DNA of 64,000 nt, from the NCBI RefSeq assembly GCF_000967965.1, contig NZ_LACC01000025.1, positions 165,792 to 229,791 on the forward strand. Reading direction: 5' to 3'. Shown one piece after another: positions 25,556 through 32,533 of the stretch. The translations under genes and the position numbers were made by a program. The notes below the pieces were generated by a model. That model saw only the letters and a program-made list of their open reading frames with translations. It was not told where the DNA came from and did not search any database. Numbering within the stretch: the stretch's first letter is position 1; every line of letters begins with the position of its first letter. The stretch comes from Pseudomonas fluorescens (lineage in GTDB: Bacteria > Pseudomonadota > Gammaproteobacteria > Pseudomonadales > Pseudomonadaceae).

Positions 25556-26269
25556 TTATTCGGGCTTCAACCGTTTCACCTTTGTATAAAGCAAAGCTGT
25601 GAACTCATCCCGATCACTCGAGTGGTGACAACGCCGATGACAGTTCGGGCACAGCGCTACAGCATTGCTCGGGCGGTCTGAGCCTTCCTGTGCCAAATGC
25701 TTAACGTGATGAACCTCAAGAAACGGACTGCCCGACTTTTCAAACGGAGCTGGGTTGCCACAGCCCTCGCATTTACCTTCAGCCTGTTGGCGAACCCACG
25801 CTCTCACTTCCGGATCACGAACATACGACTTTCCGCTGGACTGAGTTTGCTCTGGTCTCTCAATCCCTTTTGGCTCGACTTTAATCGGTTGTCGCTCAAG
25901 CTTTGCAGCTCGCTGCTCCAGTGTCGCTTCGTCGGCTGTCGGGGCAAAGTCTTCAGGAGTTAAAGGACCTGGAGCATTGAGTGCTTCACGAATGCTCTTC
26001 GCCACATTGGCGCCGACATTCTTGGCGGGTTTGTAGCCCTCAATGCGGTCACGCCCGAGTTCAACCAACACGGTAGAAATGTTCTGCATCCGAAACTCAA
26101 CCGAACCTTTGGTCCGACCGGCCAAAGCACCCTCGCGCAGGACGCGATTTTCATGAGCCTTGTTGATCGCCTGACCGTTCTGCTCGCGAGAAAGCATGCT
26201 GAGATAGGCATCGACCGCAGCCTGAATCTCTACCTCACTCCAATCACCGTTGCTTTTTTCCGTATCCAT
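25556..26269 (-). CDS. HNH endonuclease (McrA-like C-terminal domain)
   Basis: 237 residues. C-terminal HNH: C167/C170 in GKCEGCGNPAPF, H187-H188 in FLEVHHVKHLAQEG, N202 in RPSNAVALCPNCHRRCHH, with C207/C210 completing a zinc pair. The N-terminal ~100 residues (WSEVEIQAAVDAYLSMLSREQNG, KAHENRVLREGALAGRTKGSVEFRMQNIS) form a helical module often found in front of HNH domains in restriction-like proteins. Probable DNA endonuclease, perhaps of modified DNA like McrA. Stands alone, but beside a BRO-N gene and PtuAB, in a likely defence region. Confidence 0.87.
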   Translation of the reverse strand: MDTEKSNGDWSEVEIQAAVDAYLSMLSREQNGQAINKAHENRVLREGALAGRTKGSVEFRMQNISTVLVELGRDRIEGYKPAKNVGANVAKSIREALNAPGPLTPEDFAPTADEATLEQRAAKLERQPIKVEPKGIERPEQTQSSGKSYVRDPEVRAWVRQQAEGKCEGCGNPAPFEKSGSPFLEVHHVKHLAQEGSDRPSNAVALCPNCHRRCHHSSDRDEFTALLYTKVKRLKPE

Positions 26270-26385
26270 ACAATCGCCGAGGGTTAAATACCCTCGGACG
26301 ATACTGAGTGGCCACTACGACTGTCTACGAAAATTCCTACACAAAGAAGAGAGGGTTCTTGCAGGCGGTCCTACAGGCAGGGCAC

Positions 26386-26919
26386 CTAACCCATCGAATG
26401 CTTCGACGACTGAAACACCTGCGCAACCTTCCGCCACCAAGACTTAACCACCGGCGTCCGCTTTTGCGTGTGATCGAGCAACAGATAAGGCATGTCCCGA
26501 AGCCGAATCCAACCTTCGTCCTGCCAATGCAGCAGGCTCAGCGACATCTCCGGCCAATCCAACAAACTCAACATCGGCCGATCCGAATTACCCGGCTGCT
26601 CCGCATCACGTAAGGCCGGCACCACTAGATGGGTGATCCACTTACGCAGCAACCGATTTCCTGGTGCGTAGTGATACACCAACAGCGCATACACACCTGA
26701 CTCGCTGAGCATCAACTGCTTTTCTGGTTGCCGGTAATACTCAATCCACAACGGGCGGTGTTGGTCTTTGTCTAGTTTGTTGACCATGCGCTCACTTAGA
26801 TGGAAACCCATCAAGCGGCCGATATCGCGGGCGCAGAACCATGGTTGGTTTTCCAGGAGGAGGGCATGGAGGGGGAGGTTGTGTCGGGTAAAGACTGTGG
26901 GGATGTATGGATCAAGCAT
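26386..26919 (-). CDS. BRO-N domain (phage antirepressor-like) protein
   Basis: 177 residues. BRO-N at about 1-110: IPTVFTRHNLPLHALLLENQPWFCARDIGRLMGFHLSERMVNKLDKDQHR, then MLSESGVYALLVYHYAPGNRLLRKWITHLVVPALRD. The C-terminal ~65 residues (LLHWQDEGWIRLRDMPYLLL) are not a known KilA-C/ANT domain to me. BRO-N proteins are DNA-binding factors from phages and islands. A strong Shine-Dalgarno (CAGGAGG) lies eight bases upstream, inside the short reading frame at 26912-27004. Confidence 0.87.
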   Translation of the reverse strand: MLDPYIPTVFTRHNLPLHALLLENQPWFCARDIGRLMGFHLSERMVNKLDKDQHRPLWIEYYRQPEKQLMLSESGVYALLVYHYAPGNRLLRKWITHLVVPALRDAEQPGNSDRPMLSLLDWPEMSLSLLHWQDEGWIRLRDMPYLLLDHTQKRTPVVKSWWRKVAQVFQSSKHSMG

Positions 26920-27004
26920 GGTCAGCCTCCTGAGTCGGAAGCATATTTTTAGCAGCGAAGCTGTAGGTGATTTCCTTCAATAAGAAGGGAAAACGCTTAG
27001 GCAT
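26912..27004 (-). CDS. possible 30-residue leader-type ORF before BRO-N gene
   Basis: MPKRFPFLLKEITYSFAAKN... to a TGA that overlaps the BRO-N start by eight bases. AGAGG sits eight bases before the ATG at 27004. The overlap with the next gene and its good ribosome site suggest translational coupling. Short length leaves real doubt; I recognise no family with certainty. Confidence 0.4.
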   Translation of the reverse strand: MPKRFPFLLKEITYSFAAKNMLPTQEADHA

Positions 27005-27312
27005 ATCCATTACCTCTACTTGATAGCTTTCTTAGGGCTAAGGCGCCGGGAGTTAAGAAACCCCAAGTAGAAGGCCGGACATATTCCCCTTACGGGTCTT
27101 GTATTAGCCCACTCCCGACATAGCAGAGGTTTTTCACGCCCACGAGAAATCCGTAGGCACAAAAAAGCCGCATCTTTCGGGAGCGGTCAGGCCGCTACTT
27201 GAGGCGTTTCTTAGGCGCCGGGATAAGGAGGTTAGAGACTCAACATGACGCCGTCAAGCTGCATGGCTAAATTTTGTTTTGCTTATGTGTTGAATAAATA
27301 TGTAGTAATAAA
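27005..27312. other. 308-base gap with repeated GGCGCC motif, no gene supported
   Basis: Two related units: 27018-27053 (TACTTGA, TTTCTTAGG, GGCGCCGGGA) and 27196-27224 (same three blocks with shorter spacing). The first also forms TTTCTTA...TAAGAAA (27028-27060). On the minus strand the region has short open stretches resembling phage-remnant small ORFs but none with convincing start and length. An A-rich run and GGAGCGGTCAGGCCGCT hairpin lie at 27160-27196. Role unknown; a regulatory leader for the BRO-N gene or a remnant of an integrated element are possible. Confidence 0.45.
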
Positions 27313-28128
27313 CTAGCCTTGGTAATTTATTTGAGATAAGTATTGGTCCGCGGCTGGCGTAAGACATAGTCGGATTGTAGTAAAAAATGCAGGCCATCTG
27401 CGAGTGAAGTAACGACGGGCCAAGTTATTCATCCCTTGTTCCGCAGTATGGCCAGCTTGTCTTTCTCTCTTTTTGTTGTGTTCTATGTTTCTTATGACTC
27501 TTAATCTGGATTGAGCTAGTCGATCGCAGTTAAGGTTAAGCATGTCAATGGTGTTTTGGACGAGCGTCTCCATATCAGCATGCTTGTTGTTAGGCCATGC
27601 AGGATGCTCTACGCATGCTGTGGTATTCGGAATCAATCGGCCCGTATGCATTTCTATTTTCAGCAAGATGGGGGAGGTGATTATCAATGCGGGATTGATT
27701 ATCCATCCATCACAGTCTATTGAAAGTTTTCCAGTGGTTATCATTTGATCCTTATATGCATCGCAGCTTAAGTTTTCTTTCGCTGGTTCCATATAGTGAT
27801 CGGCTGTTGTTACATGGGCATAAGAGCCGCCTGCGCATACAGCAAAGAGATTGCTCCAGTCGAGAGCCCAGTTATGTTCGGGAGTGATGTCAGCCTTTGG
27901 GTGGAAATGCTCGACACGGCACATCAAAGGGTTGTTTTCTCTGATATCTATTTCACAAAATGCGCATATTCCTCCTGCATCAGCGATAAGCTGTGATCGG
28001 CAGTCATTGTAGGTGTTTTGACCTCCATACATAGCGTCATTCTTCATTTGCTGCCATGTACTTTGTGGTGCATTAGCGCGATATACAGTAAGCGTTGGCG
28101 GTTCCGCCTTCCTTAGCACTCGCTTCAT
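27313..28128 (-). CDS. ptuB: HNH nuclease PtuB-like (TIGR02646-type), Septu defence
   Basis: 271 residues from the ATG at 28128, whose ATGA overlaps the ATPase stop; GGGAG lies ten bases upstream. HNH-like zinc site: C55/C58 in GGICAFCEIDI, E73-H74-F75-H76 in CRVEHFHPKAD, N93 in WSNLFAVCAGG with C98. The order C-x2-C, EHFxPK, N-LxxxC is the TIGR02646 pattern found in PtuB and in the HNH protein of PtuAB-carrying retrons. It would be the DNA- or RNA-cutting effector held by the PtuA ATPase. AT-rich compared with neighbours. Only called PtuB by pattern and pairing. Confidence 0.87.
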   Translation of the reverse strand: MKRVLRKAEPPTLTVYRANAPQSTWQQMKNDAMYGGQNTYNDCRSQLIADAGGICAFCEIDIRENNPLMCRVEHFHPKADITPEHNWALDWSNLFAVCAGGSYAHVTTADHYMEPAKENLSCDAYKDQMITTGKLSIDCDGWIINPALIITSPILLKIEMHTGRLIPNTTACVEHPAWPNNKHADMETLVQNTIDMLNLNCDRLAQSRLRVIRNIEHNKKRERQAGHTAEQGMNNLARRYFTRRWPAFFTTIRLCLTPAADQYLSQINYQG

Positions 28129-29501
28129 TCGCCAAGCTCCCACTTGCGATTGTCAATACGGAGGTCTGCATTCATTAGCTCAGGTTCGTTGCCTTGGTAA
28201 CGCTGATCTAATATCTGACGTAGCTCTAATGCTCGTTCACTGCTCCATTGGTCGTTGTAAACCAATGTTAAGTATTCGTTTAGTTCTTGTGTTGCCCGGT
28301 TGTGCGGGGGACGTACTTCTTGAAGTCCAAGAACCTGCTTGAGTAGGCGTTCTGGTTCTGCCCCTTCGGTACCTGGAGGTGCAGCAAAAATTTTATTGCG
28401 TTTAATGATTTTAATGCAGTCGGACGGTACGGTAGTTAAAACCTGCGGGCTGTGACTTGTGACAATGAATTGAATGTTTTTGAAGGCTTTTTGTAGTTGG
28501 CTAAGAATGAGTTGTTGCCAGCTTGGGTGTAAGTGCATATCAACTTCGTCAATTAGCACGACTCCGGTGGTTTTAACTGCTGCAAGCTCTTTTAGGTGTG
28601 GGTTAAGTTTTATGCAGCGATAGGTGATGTCGCCTACCATTGCAAGTACGCTTCGAATTCCATCGCTAAGTTGGTCGACTTTTAATATCCCTTGTTCTTC
28701 GTGGTTGAGGATTAAGGATCTTTCATTGTCGACACTGTATTCAAGTGTGTGCCATCCTGTCGTTTCCTTTAGGAAGATGTCGACTACATCTTGAACGACT
28801 TTTATTCGATTCCATGCATCTGATTTTTCTTGGTCGGTGACATGCTGCTGCGCAGACATATTGGTATAGCTTTCCCATGCCCATATAAACCACTCCCGAA
28901 AATGCTTGTACGAAGAAGCGGGGTCCATGCAGTTTCGATATGCAAACGTTCTAATGTAAAAATCACTTCCTGTTGTATCGTCTTTTTCGCTTGTCTTTGC
29001 TTCGGTTAATTTTTTTTGTGCCCATAGGCGACCGGTACCATAGTAGCCAAATACAGGTAGATCAATGGGGGGTAAATCTGGGTCGCGAATTTGTGCTTGT
29101 ACGTCTCGCGCCCATCCTCTTAGGATGTTTGTTCCATAACCATCTTTTGTTTTTGTTTTTCTCGCTTCACTTTCACGTATGCGTGTCCAATTTTTTTCAC
29201 CTAATCCCCAGTCACCTTTTGCGCTAACACAAGAAGGCAGTTGTCGAGCCATATCACGGCCAGTCATTTTGATGAGTCGGATATCTTCAATTGAAATGCT
29301 GTTAAGTGGGTCATTAAATGTTGAGGATTTTGCTAGGTCGAAACTGTTGATAAACGGCCACAGTGCGATGCGTATTGCATCTAGTAATGTTGACTTTCCT
29401 TGACCGTTTTCTGCAACTAGCACGGTTAATTGAGAACTCAGGTCGAGTTTAAGCTCATGAAAGCAACGGTAGTTTGAAATTTTAAGTTCGCTTAACTTCA
29501 T
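28125..29501 (-). CDS. ptuA: AAA ATPase PtuA-like (Septu defence)
   Basis: 458 residues from the ATG at 29501 (GAGGC eight bases upstream; a TTG at 29513 also reads in frame). ATP-binding: Walker A AENGQGKST at about 30-38 (K36), signature-like QLSDGIRSVLAMVGD, Walker B GVVLIDEVDMHLHPSWQ, and the H-loop-like VTSHSPQVLTTVPSD. SMC/RecF/OLD-type head without a long coiled coil. With the HNH partner this matches Septu, in which PtuA oligomers bind and restrain PtuB until phage infection or nucleotide depletion. The pair lies in sequence visibly richer in A and T than its flanks, a sign of transfer. Confidence 0.87.
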   Translation of the reverse strand: MKLSELKISNYRCFHELKLDLSSQLTVLVAENGQGKSTLLDAIRIALWPFINSFDLAKSSTFNDPLNSISIEDIRLIKMTGRDMARQLPSCVSAKGDWGLGEKNWTRIRESEARKTKTKDGYGTNILRGWARDVQAQIRDPDLPPIDLPVFGYYGTGRLWAQKKLTEAKTSEKDDTTGSDFYIRTFAYRNCMDPASSYKHFREWFIWAWESYTNMSAQQHVTDQEKSDAWNRIKVVQDVVDIFLKETTGWHTLEYSVDNERSLILNHEEQGILKVDQLSDGIRSVLAMVGDITYRCIKLNPHLKELAAVKTTGVVLIDEVDMHLHPSWQQLILSQLQKAFKNIQFIVTSHSPQVLTTVPSDCIKIIKRNKIFAAPPGTEGAEPERLLKQVLGLQEVRPPHNRATQELNEYLTLVYNDQWSSERALELRQILDQRYQGNEPELMNADLRIDNRKWELGE

Positions 29502-29617
29502 GTTTTGCCTCAAACTCTGAATTTATATGATTGCTCTTTAGCATTCTCGCTTGACTTGAAGTGTCGGTTAGCGGTTTGGCTTTTTTTGAAATTGAAGCGT
29601 TAGCTTATAGCAGATTT

Positions 29618-29650
29618 AAAAAAAAAGGCTGCCATGGGCAGCCTTTTTTT
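29618..29650. terminator. Bidirectional terminator between nrdB and ptuA
   Basis: AAAAAAAAAGGCTGCC-ATG-GGCAGCCTTTTTTT, perfect seven-base GC stem with long A and T tracts. It ends nrdB on the minus strand; a plus-strand gene ending here is not seen. Confidence 0.9.
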
Positions 29651-29677
29651 GAGCGGGATGACGCGGTTGTTAATGTT

Positions 29678-30925
29678 TCAATCCCAGCTCAAAGCCCCAC
29701 CAGTCTGATACTCAATAACCCGCGTCTCAAAGAAGTTCTTCTCTTTCTTCAAGTCCATGATCTCGCTCATCCAAGGGAACGGGTTAGTGGTCCCTGGGTA
29801 CTCTTCCTTCAACCCAATCTGCGACAGGCGACGGTTAGCGATGAACTTGAGGTAGTCCTCCATCATCGCCGCGTTCATGCCCAGCACGCCGCGAGGCATG
29901 GTGTCACGAGCGTATTCGATCTCCAGCTGAGTACCCTGCAGGATCATCTGCGAAGCTTCTTCCTTCATTTCGGCGTCCCACAGGTGTGGGTTTTCGATTT
30001 TGATCTGGTTGATCACGTCGATGCCGAAGTTCAGGTGCATGGATTCGTCGCGCAGGATGTATTGGAACTGCTCGGCGACGCCGGTCATTTTGTTGCGGCG
30101 GCCCATGGAGAGGATCTGGGTGAAGCCGCAGTAGAAGAAGATGCCTTCCAGAACGCAGTAGTAGGCGATCAGGTTGCGCAGCAGTTCTTTGTCGGTTTCG
30201 ACGGTGCCGGTTTCGAACTTCGGATCGGAGATCGAGCGGGTGTATTTCAGGCCCCAGGTGGCTTTTTTCGCGACCGATGGGATCTCGTGGTACATGTTGA
30301 AGATTTCGCCTTCATCCATGGCCAGCGATTCGATGCAGTACTGGTAGGCGTGGGTGTGGATCGCCTCTTCGAAGGCCTGGCGCAGGATGTACTGGCGGCA
30401 TTCCGGGTTGGTGATCAGGCGGTACACGGCCAGGACCAGGTTGTTGGCAACCAGGGAGTCGGCGGTGGAGAAGAAGCCGAGGTTGCGCATCACGATGCGG
30501 CGCTCGTCGTCGGTCAGGCCTTCCGGGTTTTTCCAGAGGGCGATGTCGGCGGTCATGTTGACTTCTTGCGGCATCCAGTGGTTTGCGCAGCCGTCCAGGT
30601 ACTTCTGCCAGGCCCAGTCGTACTTGAAAGGTACGAGTTGGTTGAGGTCGGCGCGGCAGTTGATCATGCGCTTTTCGTCAACGGCGACACGGGCGGAGGC
30701 GCCTTCGAGTTCGGCGAGGCCTTCGGCGACGTCGAGGGAGTCCAGGGCGGCTTTGGCGCGGGCAACGGCGGCGGAGTCAGCGGCGGTTACGGCACGGGCT
30801 TCCAGGGCGGCGGCACCGCCGGCGCTGTCGAGACGGTCCATGTTGGCTTCGGTGGCGTGGCCAGCGTTAGTGCCCTTGACTGCTACTTCCGTGTCTTCTT
30901 TGTCGAATTCGTCCCAGCTCAGCAT
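29678..30925 (-). CDS. nrdB: class Ia ribonucleotide reductase beta subunit NrdB
   Basis: 415 residues, longer than E. coli NrdB because of an N-terminal extension of about 75 residues rich in A, D and E (EARAVTAADSAAVARAKAALDSLDVAEG), a feature of Pseudomonas NrdB. Di-iron carboxylates and histidines are seen in FFSTADSLVANN, FEEAIHTHAYQYCIES and LRDESMHLNFGID. The C-terminal tail ends TGGALSWD, the docking sequence for NrdA. AGGAG eleven bases upstream. nrdA, usually next door in Pseudomonas, is not adjacent here; partner must be elsewhere. Confidence 0.96.
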   Translation of the reverse strand: MLSWDEFDKEDTEVAVKGTNAGHATEANMDRLDSAGGAAALEARAVTAADSAAVARAKAALDSLDVAEGLAELEGASARVAVDEKRMINCRADLNQLVPFKYDWAWQKYLDGCANHWMPQEVNMTADIALWKNPEGLTDDERRIVMRNLGFFSTADSLVANNLVLAVYRLITNPECRQYILRQAFEEAIHTHAYQYCIESLAMDEGEIFNMYHEIPSVAKKATWGLKYTRSISDPKFETGTVETDKELLRNLIAYYCVLEGIFFYCGFTQILSMGRRNKMTGVAEQFQYILRDESMHLNFGIDVINQIKIENPHLWDAEMKEEASQMILQGTQLEIEYARDTMPRGVLGMNAAMMEDYLKFIANRRLSQIGLKEEYPGTTNPFPWMSEIMDLKKEKNFFETRVIEYQTGGALSWD

Positions 30926-31452
30926 GACGTGTCGTCTCCTGCGTGAGGGCCAGTGTGCCCGTGTGAAATTGGATAGGTCGGTTTTTCACACGGCCTTACT
31001 GGCCGCGTTGGATCTAAAGGAATCGTTTTTTGCGGCAGCTATACGCAGGCATCAAACAGAATTTTGTACGGGGTTCCGAGAGCCACTGATGGGCGCAGCA
31101 AGCGTTGATCGCTTGTGCGGGGCTTCAGACTGGCTTTTCGTCCCTGTAAGGGAATATTGCAGGCCCGTTTAAGGCCGCATTATAGGGAAGTTTTGCGTGC
31201 TGTGGTGCGGCGAAATGGCTCACGGATCGGTCGACGGGGGCCGTTTTTCGGTCGGAGTGAGGGTTTACAGGGCTTTGGAGGGCATTGGTGGGGGAAGATT
31301 TTTTTTCCTGATTTTTTGCCCCGGTTTATTTTTGTTCAAGAAATAACCAAAAAAGGCTTTTTTCACTACATCTTGTGTTTCGGTGGGGTTTTCTCAGGCT
31401 CCAGACACAACTAAGCCCGACCGAAGTCGGGCTGTGAAGTCACGCTGGCGGA
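30926..31452. other. 527-base nrdB upstream region
   Basis: No gene supported. A NrdR-like box lies at 31363-31378 and a hairpin AGCCCGAC-CGAA-GTCGGGCT at 31414-31433, probably the 3' end of the small exported-protein gene. Near 30967-30994 there is GTGTGAAATTGG...TTTTTCACACGG, an inverted GTGTGAAA/TTTCACAC pair that could form a leader structure just before nrdB. Confidence 0.5.
31363..31378. promoter_or_regulatory. NrdR box candidate
   Basis: TCACTACATCTTGTGT fits ACACWAYATHTWGTGT at 15 of 16 positions. A second good box at the usual three-turn spacing is not visible. Lies about 440 bases before nrdB, so a long leader would follow if this is its promoter. Confidence 0.5.
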
Positions 31453-31650
31453 TCAGCTTAGGTGAGCGGCACCGACGTGATCAGCGCCATCTGCAGCGAG
31501 GCGGGCGGCGCCAGTGTGGTCAGCACCATCGGAAGCGACAGCTGCTTCGCTGGTGTAAGCAGCCGAGCCGGTGCGGTCGTAACCATCGGCGGCGAAGGTG
31601 TTGGCTGCCAGGACGGAGAGGGTCAGGGCGAGGATCAGTTGGGTTTTCAT
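31453..31650 (-). CDS. small exported protein with DGADH-GAA repeats
   Basis: 65 residues. Signal peptide of about 20 residues (MKTQLILALTLSVLAANTFA, cleavage after TFA), leaving a mature peptide of about 45 with repeated D-G-[YA]-D-[RH]-[TV]-G-[SA]-A units: ADGYDRTGSAAY, SDGADHTGAARL, ADGADHVGAAHL. The regular D/H spacing may bind metal or protons, but that is a guess. AGCAACGACC precedes the ATG, a weak ribosome site. A hairpin follows the stop at 31414-31433. Family unknown to me. Confidence 0.75.
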   Translation of the reverse strand: MKTQLILALTLSVLAANTFAADGYDRTGSAAYTSEAAVASDGADHTGAARLAADGADHVGAAHLS

Positions 31651-31840
31651 GGTCGTTGCTCCAGTTGCGTAAGTGTTGTTTGTCTTGGGTTGCAGTTGAT
31701 ACTGCTCCGACTATTTCGATTAAAAAGTGCAAATAAATGCTTAAAGCAATCGATCTGGTCGATCATTAAGGTTCGGCGCTTCATCTGCCTGATCGCGGCG
31801 GGTGGGTCGAACCTTATTGGGGGAGGGGTGAAGCAGGAGG

Positions 31841-32104
31841 TCAGCCGTTAGAGCAACCGTTGCCCATCGCGCTGTAACGCAGGATATGCCGTTGGCCGTG
31901 GGAATCTTCGTATTCCATTTTCATTGGCACGACTTCACACACGTTCGGGGCTTCGCTCATGGAGATCACTTTGGCGATGTCCAGATTCATCGAGTAAGTG
32001 TATTCCTCGATGGGCGGTTGTTGCTCGGCGACATCAGTCGGGACCTCGCCGGCCATGGCGGTCAGGCACACGCTGCTGAGGGCCAGAACCAATAAAGCTT
32101 TCAT
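31841..32104 (-). CDS. DUF2790 exported protein
   Basis: 87 residues. Signal peptide of 18 or 19 residues (MKALLVLALSSVCLTAMA), then DUF2790: YTYSMNLDIAKVISMSEAPNVCEVVPMKMEYEDSHGQRHILRYSAMGNGCSNG, with two cysteines likely disulfide-bonded. This is a small periplasmic family common in Pseudomonas, often copper- or stress-associated, function undefined. Monocistronic. Confidence 0.88.
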   Translation of the reverse strand: MKALLVLALSSVCLTAMAGEVPTDVAEQQPPIEEYTYSMNLDIAKVISMSEAPNVCEVVPMKMEYEDSHGQRHILRYSAMGNGCSNG

Positions 32105-32533
32105 TTAATATTTACCTTTTAGAGGTCGAAAGGGGGCACGCAATCCTTTTGAGATTGCGTGTGGAACTTCAGTACCAGGGTGTTTTGATTAACTGCCTTC
32201 GTGGGGGCTGCAACTTGGTTAATCAGGTTGCCTTGTTGGCGTGGCTGATTTTAGGTGTGCGCGCCTCGTCCATATAGCCGTGGATTTGATAAACACTTTT
32301 GACAGATCCTGTAACAATCCCCGATCTGTGCGGGTGTCAGCCTTGAAGTGGGTGTCCTTTAGTGCCCCATCGCGAGCAAGCTCGCTCCCACAGGTACCGC
32401 GGCGGTAGTGGGTTTGAAGGTTTTTCACGACATTTTGTAGGGGCTTGTTACTACCATCGTCGAATGGTTCTATAGGCCCGGCCCCGCTAAAACGTGGTCA
32501 TACAAAAACAACTATTCCACCGAGGTAAGAAAG
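32105..32533. other. 429-base gap upstream of acsA with one REP unit
   Basis: Holds the minus-strand promoter of the DUF2790 gene, a REP unit at 32369-32393 (ATCGCGAGCAAGCTCGCTCC then CACAG) and the acsA promoter region. No further gene is supported. An inverted pair TTTTGAGATTGCG / GCAATCCTTTTGA-like AT-rich stretch near 32140-32160 is imperfect. Confidence 0.5.
32369..32393. repeat. Single REP unit
   Basis: ATCGCGAGCAAGCTCGCTCC followed by CACAG; a lone unit about 140 bases before acsA. Confidence 0.75.

Noticed and set aside
27313..29501. Retron with PtuAB accessory genes
   Set aside because: No reverse transcriptase or msr/msd-like RNA in the flanks; plain Septu pair preferred.
29561..30946. 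Long open frame opposite nrdB
   Set aside because: Antisense shadow; low-complexity V/G/F-rich translation without motifs, while nrdB is clear.
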